DNA of 64,000 nucleotides from Arenicella xantha (GTDB lineage: Bacteria; Pseudomonadota; Gammaproteobacteria; Arenicellales; Arenicellaceae). Below the pieces are notes generated by a model that worked only from the letters and a program-made list of their open reading frames with translations, was not told the origin of the DNA and ran no database searches. The stretch spans positions 440,963 to 504,962 of the forward strand of contig NZ_QNRT01000001.1 of assembly GCF_003315245.1 (NCBI RefSeq). Reading direction: 5' to 3'. A program made the position numbers and the translations under genes. Every line of letters starts with the position of its first letter. The first letter of the stretch is position 1. Below, piece by piece: positions 56,243-64,000 of this stretch.

Positions 56243-56665
56243 TCAACTATCGTCTGGGCAACCAGAACCAGTTTGCTGACCCGAGCTGTCGGTAAATTGA
56301 CTCCAGTGAACCCACCCATTTGGGCACAAAAAGCCCCACTCGCGCTCTTTGGGAAATGTAAAAAATAGCGTAAATGCGACCTTACTCTTCAGCTTCAAGC
56401 GATGTGCGTATTCGGCTTTTCGGTATTTTGGAAAGAGTGGCCAGAGCCGGCGTTCACCAGACTCTGTCACTTCATATAGACTGCCCCACAATACAATCCC
56501 AATCGACTTCCAGGGATGGTCATGCAGGGCCCGATCATCATCGCTACCGTCGTAGCGATGCAAATACAAATTGTGGCGACCCGGTTTACGACGCAAATGC
56601 CAGCGCCGCATATAACGCTCGCCGATCATTTCATCGGGCGAGCGCCATGTGAAATTTATCGCCAC
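56243..56665 (-). CDS. Small cupin-like protein of unknown function
   Basis: A 140-residue cytoplasmic protein. The block ALHDHPWKSIGIVLWGSLYEV followed by a second part FTLFFTFPKEREWGF looks like a single-domain cupin, with the His-x-His pair in HDHPW as a possible metal site. Related small proteins occur in many bacteria and phages without known function. It starts 10 bp after the DUF885 gene and is probably co-transcribed. Confidence 0.7.
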   Translation of the reverse strand: MAINFTWRSPDEMIGERYMRRWHLRRKPGRHNLYLHRYDGSDDDRALHDHPWKSIGIVLWGSLYEVTESGERRLWPLFPKYRKAEYAHRLKLKSKVAFTLFFTFPKEREWGFLCPNGWVHWSQFTDSSGQQTGSGCPDDS

Positions 56666-56675
56666 AAATTGCCGC

Positions 56676-58568
56676 CTAGCTCGCTTTAGTTGCTGCGATC
56701 CAGCTTTTAACTTGACGCTCCAACATACTCAATGGCAAGGCTCCACCACCTAAGATAGTGTCGTGAAACGCCTTAATATCAAATTTGTCACCAAGCTCAT
56801 CTTGAGCCATTTTGCGCAGTCGCTGGATATCAATCATGCCGATCTTGTAGGCGGTGGCTTGGCCTGGAATGACTAAATAGCGGCGAACTTCGGTTTCAAT
56901 TGTTTCTAACGGAGCTGGCGAGTTAGCAGAGAAAAAATCCACAGCTTGTTGCTGAGTCCATTTCTTATGGTGCATTCCAGTATCCACAACCAAACGGATA
57001 GCACGCCAAATCTCACTGCCTAAACGTCCAAAATCAGAGCCCAAGGTAGTAAATGTGTTTGGCATTTCTTTCGCCAAAGCTTCACTGTATAGCGCCCAAC
57101 CCTCAATATATGCCGTACTACCAGCCTGAGTTCGGAACGTAGGAATTCCTTCAAGCTCTTGCGCAATTGAGATTTGCATATGATGACCCGGTAAGCCTTC
57201 GTGATACGCAATCACTTCAAGTTCATTCTTTGGCATCGCCTTCATATCTGAAAGATGCGCGTAATAAACACCGGGGCGAGAACCATCGGGAGTGCCTGGG
57301 TAGTAGTGTTGTGGTGCACCATCTTGCTCGCGGAAGGCCTCTACTCGCTTAACCACCATGTCGGCTTTAGGTAGAACACCGAAGTAATTCGGTAATTCTT
57401 GCTTGATAATATCGAGCGCCGCTGTGGCGTCATCGATATAAGCTTGGCGACCTTCATCGGTATTCGGATAGTAGAATTTCTCGTCATCTTTACTGTCACG
57501 AATATAAGCAAAGTACTCTTGCAGCGTGCCAGTGAAACCATCTTTTTCTTTGATCTCTTCCATCTGAGCGCGAATGCGCTTTACTTCAGCCAGACCAAGT
57601 TCATGGATCTCGTCTGCCGTCATATCGGTGGTGGTAATACTCTTCAAGCGATACTCGTAGTAAGCTGCGCCATCCGGTAAGGCATGTACTCCTTGAGCTT
57701 GTTCGCTGGTGTTACTAATGTCGTCATTCAAAAACGTAATCAAATTTTGATAGGCGGTTCCGAAGTCATCCTTCATCGCTTTGCTAGCTGCTACAACTAA
57801 ACTATCAGCTTGCTCCTGCGTAATCGTCTCAGCCTCAACCAACGCGGCGACCTTAGACTTGGCGTCAGCCAATAGCGACGAGTCATCAGTGCTGTCATCA
57901 AATGGCGCTCCAGTAATGATTGCTTGCGCTTCTTTGGCCACAATTTCATACGCAAAACGAGGCGAACGAACGCCTTCACTAGCCGCCAACTTCGCTTGTT
58001 CAATCAACTCGTTTATTACCACGCCGATACCGGACAAACGAGACACGTAATCTTTCATATCCTGTTCGCTCTCAACCTTATGAAAACTCATCATCAAGGT
58101 TGGGAAAAACGAGTGTGAGCCATTCATTTGTTCAAATACATAGCCACGACGCATAAACGGCTTACCATCAAGAGCCATTTGATATTGGTGCGCCCACAAG
58201 TCGTAAGAGAGCTTGCCATCGTCGGTAAGTTTTGCGTAATCAAACGTAGACTTCATTTCTTCGACGGTCTTGCCCTTCCATTCAATTTGTTCTAATTGTG
58301 CGGCCTCGCTAACGTCGTCGATCTCACCATAGCGTTCTTTGCGTCCCTGGAACGTCAGACCGATAGGGCTCATCATCAGTTCCTCTTCGTACTTTACCTC
58401 AAACCATTCGTTCAATTTTTCGGTTTCGGATTTCTGCTCTGCAACTGGTTCTGCGGCAGTTGGTGCGGCGGCCTCTGCTGTCTCAGCAACCGAAGAATCT
58501 GTGGCCGGTTGATTTCCACATGACGCTATAAACAAACAAGCGAGTAAAGCTAATAATAAGTGACGCAT
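56676..58568 (-). CDS. DUF885-family lipoprotein, probable metallohydrolase
   Basis: A 630-residue exported protein. MRHLLLALLACLFIASC ends in a lipobox (IASC), so it is lipid-anchored, probably in the periplasm or outer membrane. A Ala/Glu-rich linker (residues about 22-50) follows. The DUF885 domain carries HEGLPGHHMQ near residue 450, an HExxxGHH motif seen in this family, with downstream EGWALYSEALAKEM as the likely third ligand. DUF885 proteins are thought to be peptidases; activity is not shown here. The protein ends in VKSWIAATKAS. Confidence 0.9.
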   Translation of the reverse strand: MRHLLLALLACLFIASCGNQPATDSSVAETAEAAAPTAAEPVAEQKSETEKLNEWFEVKYEEELMMSPIGLTFQGRKERYGEIDDVSEAAQLEQIEWKGKTVEEMKSTFDYAKLTDDGKLSYDLWAHQYQMALDGKPFMRRGYVFEQMNGSHSFFPTLMMSFHKVESEQDMKDYVSRLSGIGVVINELIEQAKLAASEGVRSPRFAYEIVAKEAQAIITGAPFDDSTDDSSLLADAKSKVAALVEAETITQEQADSLVVAASKAMKDDFGTAYQNLITFLNDDISNTSEQAQGVHALPDGAAYYEYRLKSITTTDMTADEIHELGLAEVKRIRAQMEEIKEKDGFTGTLQEYFAYIRDSKDDEKFYYPNTDEGRQAYIDDATAALDIIKQELPNYFGVLPKADMVVKRVEAFREQDGAPQHYYPGTPDGSRPGVYYAHLSDMKAMPKNELEVIAYHEGLPGHHMQISIAQELEGIPTFRTQAGSTAYIEGWALYSEALAKEMPNTFTTLGSDFGRLGSEIWRAIRLVVDTGMHHKKWTQQQAVDFFSANSPAPLETIETEVRRYLVIPGQATAYKIGMIDIQRLRKMAQDELGDKFDIKAFHDTILGGGALPLSMLERQVKSWIAATKAS

Positions 58569-58657
58569 AAATTCCTCGAGTCAAAGTGTGATCATTAAGA
58601 TGTTTTTTATTTAAAACCTAGATAGATGATATAGGTTGAACAAAGTGTCTAGCAAGT

Positions 58658-60004
58658 TTAGGTTGCGCTATTACGCATTTCAAAAATTTTCTGGAACAAC
58701 TGAGCGTTTTTTTCCTTACCGGGGATCTTGCGGTAACTTTTAGCTAGAAGTGTGAGTGATTCATTGATTAACTCGTTTGGCGCGGTACGCGTATGAAATT
58801 GTTGCAGCATTTCTACCACATAGACATAACGCCCCACCTCGAACAGCGCCCGAGCAATAGCAATACAACGTTCATTATCGTCAATACGATAATCGCGGAT
58901 ACGTTTTTTAAGCTCCACGTAACTATCGGCAATGGTTTCGTACTGCTCTAGCGAGAACAGGCGATCAAAATATTTAGGCGCAAACGCTTTTAGCTCTTTA
59001 AACGAAGTGCCCGTGCACATTAGTTTAAAGCATCGCGCCCATTGCCATTCCAAAGCCCTACCATTGGCCACTTGCTGCTTAGCAACGGTAATTGCGGCTG
59101 AGTATTCGCCAGCCTTCACCAATACTTCTAGTTTAGCATTCAGCCAGTCGGTATCAGACCGCAACTCATCGTTTGTCACAACCGCCATATTGTTAAAGCC
59201 GAGCCGGTAACGATTCTGGAAGACCAAATAACCCATAATGTGAAAGGCGACGATATTGTAGTAATTAGATATGACTGACTGCACGAAAAACTCGAACTTG
59301 CCAGGCTCTTCACTCCAGACCCACGATGACAAAATGCCCACTGACGATAACATCATCACCAAAAAAAGCAGCATCACAAAATAGGAACTGCCCGTGGCTA
59401 GCACGACCGAAAGCAAACGCGACGGATCAATTGCCGGTAAAAATTTCTCCTCAATGGCGAGCACTAAAATCGCCGCTGGCAACGTTACCGTAAAAAAGAA
59501 CGTCGCTAAAATGCCAAACCCCGTGCCGAATGTGGCAAATATTTTCACCGTAGCCAGCGTCGCAACAAACATCACACCAAGCACGCTGAAAACAGGCGTC
59601 AGCGACCCTTCAAATGAAGCTTCAACAGATGGCGCACGCATATCACCAGTGGCGGTTTCTCGCAGACAAGCAAAACAGTAAAGCGACATCGCAATGCTGG
59701 GAAATAGACCTAATAAGCCGAAATTACTAAACAACGCCGACAACAACGCCGTGATTAGTATTACTGCGACCGAGGCCTTGCTTAAGGGGTATTGGTAGAT
59801 TGCACCTAACCGTCGCCAAAACGGCTCAACGTCGGCAGCGGCTTGGAGAGTAAATAAGCTCCCTCCACAGACGAAACACGAATAGTCGGCCACATGACTA
59901 GTTCGAAGCGGCGATTCGTCGCTGCAGGCCGTACAGTAACTTTGATCGCAATGATCGCAACTGCGTATTGCCTGTTGAGTTGGATGGTAGACACAATGAG
60001 TCAC
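58658..60004 (-). CDS. Membrane protein with N-terminal zinc-ribbon/B-box-like motif, partner of rhomboid
   Basis: A 448-residue protein of unknown function. The first 50 residues are rich in Cys/His (CVYHP, CDHCDQSYCTACS, CFVCGG), looking like a B-box or double zinc ribbon. About four to five transmembrane segments occupy 85-270, with an acidic soluble tail after it that could be TPR-like helices (AGEYSAAITVAKQQVANG, FEVGRYVYVVEMLQQF). It overlaps the rhomboid gene by four bases, so both are made together. A role in substrate delivery or regulation of the protease is inference. Confidence 0.7.
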   Translation of the reverse strand: MTHCVYHPTQQAIRSCDHCDQSYCTACSDESPLRTSHVADYSCFVCGGSLFTLQAAADVEPFWRRLGAIYQYPLSKASVAVILITALLSALFSNFGLLGLFPSIAMSLYCFACLRETATGDMRAPSVEASFEGSLTPVFSVLGVMFVATLATVKIFATFGTGFGILATFFFTVTLPAAILVLAIEEKFLPAIDPSRLLSVVLATGSSYFVMLLFLVMMLSSVGILSSWVWSEEPGKFEFFVQSVISNYYNIVAFHIMGYLVFQNRYRLGFNNMAVVTNDELRSDTDWLNAKLEVLVKAGEYSAAITVAKQQVANGRALEWQWARCFKLMCTGTSFKELKAFAPKYFDRLFSLEQYETIADSYVELKKRIRDYRIDDNERCIAIARALFEVGRYVYVVEMLQQFHTRTAPNELINESLTLLAKSYRKIPGKEKNAQLFQKIFEMRNSAT

Positions 60005-61443
60005 GCAGCACCACCTTGCGAACCATATTGAGGACTCATTAGGTCGCGAGCCTGACGGTCAAACTGCTCACTCTTGTTGTGCTGCCCTAAAGCCTGAAAA
60101 CACGAAGCCATACGTCTCGATAGAGTTGCTAGTTCGAGCGACCTTTCTTCATCTTGTGAAAGTTCTTGGTAGATCACTTCAGATATATCTTCGCGCCCAA
60201 GTTCCAGTGCAGCTATCAGTAAATCGGCCTTTTGTTCAAAACTAAGGTGCGACTTGTCTTTGAGTGACATTCGGTTCCAACGCTGCAGCTGCGCCGCCAC
60301 TATACGGTGACTATTACCGTTCTGGCCGAGTCGTCGCAATAGATACTCATGCGCCTTTGCGCCGTTCAATGCCTTGACGATATTGAACTCAATATCGATT
60401 AGCTCGGGATCATGTGGGCGTTTTTGTTTGAGTGGCCGGAGTAACGCGTACGCTCGCTTAAACTCGCACCGGCCTAATTCATTATAAACACTCTGAAGGC
60501 CGGCTAAATAAGGGTCGACCGCTTCCTCAGCATTGTCTAAGTAGCGGTCATCGATGGCATCGTGTTGCACCGAGCGTGTTGCGTAAACCAACGCTGCGCC
60601 TGCTATAAAACCACCAACGTGCGCCAGATAAGCCACATTGCTGGCATCACCCGAAAACTGCATGATGAGTTCTTTGACGATATACGCCGGCAACATAATG
60701 ATGGCCGCTGCACGGAAATACCCTGTGAATATAAACAGCCAGTAGAAGAATTCAATTTTACGCATGCCAAACAGCACCACGTACATTGCCATGACACCAG
60801 AAATAGATCCTGACGCACCAATTAAACTGGCGCTGTGTCCGCCTGAAGCCATTTCCACAACAGAAAATAACAAACCGGCACCGACCCCGGAGATTAGGTA
60901 AAACAATAAAAATCGCTTACTACCTAGCGCGGCTTCTACGGCAAATCCAGTGAGTAATAAGAACACCATATTGCCAATTAGGTGGTCGACACTACCGTGT
61001 AAAAACTGATGTGAGAAAAGAGTAACAATGCCGATGTCATTCGGATTGAGACCTAAGATCCGTGAGCTAATGGTGCCCGCAATTTTATTAACCTCAGCAC
61101 GAAACCGTTCCCACTTGCCGCGATCTTTAAGCGGTATATAGCGTTTATAGTGCTCATCAAGAAATTCGGCAAACCCAGGGTCACTTGCCATCTGCCAGAT
61201 AACGGTTTCATCCTCTTGATCTAGCTGATAGGCGGGGTCGCGTTTGCGCATATATGAGCGAAATGCGGAAAGCTCCAATTGCTGAAGGTTAAGTTCGTGA
61301 TATAGAACCACCGCTTCCTCAGCACGCTCCATGTCACTACTTTGATAGAAAGCGAAAACCAAAATATTGATCAGCACCAAACCTATCAGTACCACGGGCG
61401 GTCGCTTCCAATCGATCCTCTTTTCGACCGGCACTACTATCAT
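60001..61443 (-). CDS. Rhomboid family intramembrane serine protease with TPR-like tail
   Basis: A 480-residue membrane protease. The rhomboid core has SHQFLHGSVDHLIGNMVFL (HxxxN oxyanion region), catalytic Ser in IGASGSISGVMA, and catalytic His in VAYLAHVGGFIAGA. An extra region of about 90 residues after the first transmembrane segment and a C-terminal soluble helical tail of about 170 residues, probably TPR-like, make it larger than GlpG. It is co-translated with the zinc-ribbon membrane protein at 58658 (ATGA-type overlap). The substrate is unknown. Confidence 0.9.
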   Translation of the reverse strand: MIVVPVEKRIDWKRPPVVLIGLVLINILVFAFYQSSDMERAEEAVVLYHELNLQQLELSAFRSYMRKRDPAYQLDQEDETVIWQMASDPGFAEFLDEHYKRYIPLKDRGKWERFRAEVNKIAGTISSRILGLNPNDIGIVTLFSHQFLHGSVDHLIGNMVFLLLTGFAVEAALGSKRFLLFYLISGVGAGLLFSVVEMASGGHSASLIGASGSISGVMAMYVVLFGMRKIEFFYWLFIFTGYFRAAAIIMLPAYIVKELIMQFSGDASNVAYLAHVGGFIAGAALVYATRSVQHDAIDDRYLDNAEEAVDPYLAGLQSVYNELGRCEFKRAYALLRPLKQKRPHDPELIDIEFNIVKALNGAKAHEYLLRRLGQNGNSHRIVAAQLQRWNRMSLKDKSHLSFEQKADLLIAALELGREDISEVIYQELSQDEERSLELATLSRRMASCFQALGQHNKSEQFDRQARDLMSPQYGSQGGAA

Positions 61444-61545
61444 GTGGTAATTTCTTCCTAACTTGAATTATCAGATCACTCGAGCTCCCTCAAGCGCGTC
61501 AGGCGTGAATCTTAGCGTATGCCGACGATCACGTACAGCCAACAA

Positions 61546-61581
61546 ATTAAAAACGGGGTAGCCTTGCCGGCAACCCCGTTT
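61546..61581 (-). terminator. Rho-independent terminator after leucine dehydrogenase
   Basis: AAACGGGGT (61551-61559) pairs exactly with 61573-61581. On the minus strand the stem is followed by TTTTTAATTTG. It lies 45 bp after the dehydrogenase stop codon, in the correct direction. Confidence 0.85.
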
Positions 61582-61626
61582 CTATGGCCCTTGCTCAGCA
61601 AAGGCTACACCTTATGAACTCAGCGT

Positions 61627-62685
61627 TTAAGCAGCATTATTCACTTTGGCATTTGGCTTGAATCGACGCTCTGCAATTTTCTCAGCCACATCGGCGGTGG
61701 TCATGTTGTCAGAGTCACTTTGCTCAAAAATACTTGTGAGTGTGTCACCGATCCCTTCAATTTTACTGCGACACTGTTCCATCGGCAGGTCTTTATATTG
61801 ACGGTAAATCTCAATAATACCACCAGCATTAATCACGAAATCAGGAGCATACAAAACACCTTGATCCCGCAACATTTGCGCATGATACCCCTTAGCAAGC
61901 TGGTTATTAGCGCCACCGGCCACAATCGTTGCTTTCAATTGCGGTATCGAATCATCATTCAAAATCGCGCCCATGGCACACGGAGCGAACACATCAACGT
62001 CAGCTGAAATAATATCATTCACACCAACAATGGTGGCACCAAGCTCCTCAGCACGAGCTACGTTTTGTGGATTAATATCGCACGCTAAACACTCAGCACC
62101 GGCTTCGCGTAGCAATTTGATCAAATAACGACCAACCGATCCAGCACCTTGCACTGCCACGGTCGTGCCATTTAATGAGTCTCGCTTAAGCTGATATCTA
62201 ACCGCAGATTGAATACCACAAAAAATTCCATAAGCAGTTAATGGTGACGGGTCGCCACCAAATTCTTGTGCATCGTTGACGCCCAACACATGCTTAGTTT
62301 CTGTGGCAATCTGTCGCAAGTCATCAACACAAGTACCCGAATCTTCAGCGGTGACATACATGCCGTTTAACGATTCAATGAACTCGCCCATTTTATGAAA
62401 TAGCGCTGGCGACTTTTGTGTGGCTGGGTCACCGATAATAACCGCCTTACCACCGCCCATAGGCAATCCAGCTAAGGCCGACTTATAGGTCATGCCGCGA
62501 CTAAGCCGCAACACATCTTCCAATGCCTGCTCCTCGTTCGCATATGGAAACATACGACAGCCACCAACGGCTGGGCCGAGCTTAGTATTGTGCACCGCAA
62601 TAATGGCGCGTAAGCCACTCGCGGCATCATCGATAGTGGCAACGTGCTCGTGATTATCAAATGATGGGGATTGATTCGCATTCAT
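61627..62685 (-). CDS. Leucine dehydrogenase (Glu/Leu/Phe/Val dehydrogenase family)
   Basis: NAD+-dependent deamination of leucine (and valine/isoleucine) to branched 2-oxo acids. A 352-residue protein. SGLRAIIAVHNTKLGPAVGGCRM, LPMGGGKAVIIGDP with the catalytic Lys, TAEDSGT and the NAD motif VAVQGAGSVGRYLIKLLREAG are present. It is followed upstream by lpd at 44 bp, and such genes often lie with bkd genes for branched-chain oxo-acid dehydrogenase, outside the window. It would supply the isovaleryl-CoA route encoded by the liu operon. Phenylalanine specificity is an alternative. Confidence 0.9.
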   Translation of the reverse strand: MNANQSPSFDNHEHVATIDDAASGLRAIIAVHNTKLGPAVGGCRMFPYANEEQALEDVLRLSRGMTYKSALAGLPMGGGKAVIIGDPATQKSPALFHKMGEFIESLNGMYVTAEDSGTCVDDLRQIATETKHVLGVNDAQEFGGDPSPLTAYGIFCGIQSAVRYQLKRDSLNGTTVAVQGAGSVGRYLIKLLREAGAECLACDINPQNVARAEELGATIVGVNDIISADVDVFAPCAMGAILNDDSIPQLKATIVAGGANNQLAKGYHAQMLRDQGVLYAPDFVINAGGIIEIYRQYKDLPMEQCRSKIEGIGDTLTSIFEQSDSDNMTTADVAEKIAERRFKPNAKVNNAA

Positions 62686-62729
62686 TCTGCATATCCTCTA
62701 AATAATATATTTGGTTTATCTAGCCTTAG

Positions 62730-64000
62730 CTATATGTGGAGTGCTTTGCCAAGTGCCCGCAATGCGGCTTCTTGAAAGCCCTCGGATTGTGTGGGATGAG
62801 CGTGAATAGTCGCGCCGATATCTTGTAGTGTCGCGCCCATTTCAATCGCAAGCGAAAACGCTGCGGACATTTCAGCCACCCCAACACCAACGGCTTGGAT
62901 CCCTAGCACCGCATCATCGGACGCACGAGCAACCACGCGTACAAATCCATCTTCGCGCTCGGTTGTCATCGCCCGGCCATTGGCCGCGAATGGGAATTCG
63001 GCAACCTTGGCATCTTGCAACTCATCTGGCAGCAGGCCACAGCTGACAATCTCAGGGTCGGTAAAACACACGGCAGGAATACAGCGCTTGTCCCAAACCA
63101 CTTTATGGCCCGCGACTCGTTCGGCAACTAGTTCACCTTGCGCCATGGCTCGGTGCGCCAACATTGGTTCACCGGTCACGTCGCCAATCGCATAAATGCC
63201 ACGCATCGAGGTTTGACAAGCATCATTGATCTCAATAAACGGCCCGTTCATAGACAAACTCAATTCATCAATACCAACCGACTCAGTCCGCGGACGACGC
63301 CCCACCGTAACCAGTACCTTCTCAGCCTGAATCACGCCTTTATCGGTATGTAGTTGACCATCTTTGAAGTTCTGCGCTTTGGTGCCGACCTGCACGTCGA
63401 TACCAAGTGACTTGATATGCTCTAAGACCGGCTTGGTTAACGCGTCATCGTACTGCGGCAGAATCTTCTGGGTCGCTTCTACGATCGTCACTTTAGCGCC
63501 CAGCTTAGCAAAAGCGGTGCCAATTTCTAACCCAATATAGCCACCGCCAACCACCGCCAATGACGTTGGCACAGACTCTAGCGCTAAAGCTTCGGTCGAT
63601 GACATTATGTCGCCTCCAAACGGCAACGACGGTATCTCGATCGGCGCGGAGCCGGTTGCAATGACAATATTTTCAGCGCGTATTGTGTGGTCTTCATCCG
63701 TACTGACTACATTGATTGTTTTGCCATCAACAAACTTAGCTTGCCCTTGAATACGCTTCACGCCGGCTTTTTTCATCAAACCTGCTACGCCTTGGTTCAG
63801 TCGCGTGACAATACCGTTTTTCCAGCTCACCGTTTGCGCAAGATCGATCTTAGGAGATTGCAGCGAAATACCCAAAGGCCCTTGGTTGGCGTGTAGCATT
63901 TTGTAGAACTCGTCGGACGCATGGATCAGTGCTTTGGACGGAATACAGCCGACATTCAAACAGGTTCCGCCGGGCGCCTGAGTATCAACGATCACCGTAT
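62730..64000 (-). CDS. lpd: Dihydrolipoamide dehydrogenase (E3), N-terminus cut by window end
   Basis: FAD disulfide oxidoreductase that reoxidises lipoamide in 2-oxo-acid dehydrogenase complexes. About 423 residues are visible and the frame stays open to 64000; the missing part is about 40 residues with the first FAD motif. The redox disulfide is in GGTCLNVGCIPSKALIHA. The NAD motif VVGGGYIGLEIGTAFAKLG, the second FAD region IYAIGDVTGEPMLAHRA, and the active-site pair HAHPTQSE at the interface are complete. It precedes leucine dehydrogenase, suggesting a branched-chain oxo-acid dehydrogenase E3 (lpdV-like) role. Confidence 0.95.
   Translation of the reverse strand, partial: TVIVDTQAPGGTCLNVGCIPSKALIHASDEFYKMLHANQGPLGISLQSPKIDLAQTVSWKNGIVTRLNQGVAGLMKKAGVKRIQGQAKFVDGKTINVVSTDEDHTIRAENIVIATGSAPIEIPSLPFGGDIMSSTEALALESVPTSLAVVGGGYIGLEIGTAFAKLGAKVTIVEATQKILPQYDDALTKPVLEHIKSLGIDVQVGTKAQNFKDGQLHTDKGVIQAEKVLVTVGRRPRTESVGIDELSLSMNGPFIEINDACQTSMRGIYAIGDVTGEPMLAHRAMAQGELVAERVAGHKVVWDKRCIPAVCFTDPEIVSCGLLPDELQDAKVAEFPFAANGRAMTTEREDGFVRVVARASDDAVLGIQAVGVGVAEMSAAFSLAIEMGATLQDIGATIHAHPTQSEGFQEAALRALGKALHI

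Overview
The window reads as chromosomal DNA of an aerobic, heterotrophic and probably marine gammaproteobacterium. The evidence is a TIGR01782-like TonB-dependent receptor, a TRAP transporter, a complete liu leucine/isovalerate operon under a MerR-type LiuR, a hut operon with a HutC operator, type I aconitase and moderate GC content. The species cannot be named from the sequence. Gene density is normal and coding is clean. No rRNA, CRISPR array or insertion sequence is visible.

Left edge (1-2150): the end of an AT-richer integrated element. A partial HEPN-like gene and a 525-residue tyrosine recombinase lie against the 3' end of an elongator tRNA-Met gene, which is the usual site for genomic island insertion. 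The rest of the island lies outside the window to the left.

Pectin region (2385-25737): a minus-strand operon runs dctP-dctQ-dctM, DUF4861-GH105, kduI, kduD, kdgK and a three-domain CE12-CE8-GH105 enzyme. Divergent from it is a GH28 gene, followed by a minus-strand TonB receptor. A LacI-family regulator then precedes a plus-strand operon of a second GH28, uxaA, uxaC and a UxuB-type reductase. Four copies of a palindrome close to TTGCTACCGGTAGCAA sit in the three control regions and are the likely LacI operators. Together the genes would de-esterify and cut pectin, import oligogalacturonides, remove unsaturated ends (GH105), and converge on 2-keto-3-deoxygluconate through KduI/KduD (unsaturated uronate) and UxaC/reductase/UxaA (galacturonate), then KdgK. 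No pectate lyase and no KDPG aldolase is in the window.

Middle (25801-39952): an ECF sigma/anti-sigma pair; a 577-bp gap with a long inverted repeat and a LiuR-type promoter; liuR-liuABCDE for leucine breakdown; then phosphoglucomutase, a HAD phosphatase and aconitase A.

Histidine region (40063-46484): hutCUH diverges from hutIG, with two superimposed mirror-image promoters under one HutC-type inverted repeat.

Right part (46549-64000): a secreted protein of unknown function; a purine salvage cluster (adenine deaminase, an apparently exported nucleoside deoxyribosyltransferase-like protein, an NCS2 permease and a phosphoribosyltransferase); two NAD(P)-binding oxidoreductases; glutathione-dependent formaldehyde dehydrogenase; a universal stress protein; fumarase C; a DUF885 lipoprotein; a rhomboid protease with a zinc-ribbon membrane partner; leucine dehydrogenase; and the truncated end of dihydrolipoamide dehydrogenase. 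The last two feed leucine toward the liu operon. A recurring oddity is short in-frame tandem duplications (15-18 bp) in unrelated genes.
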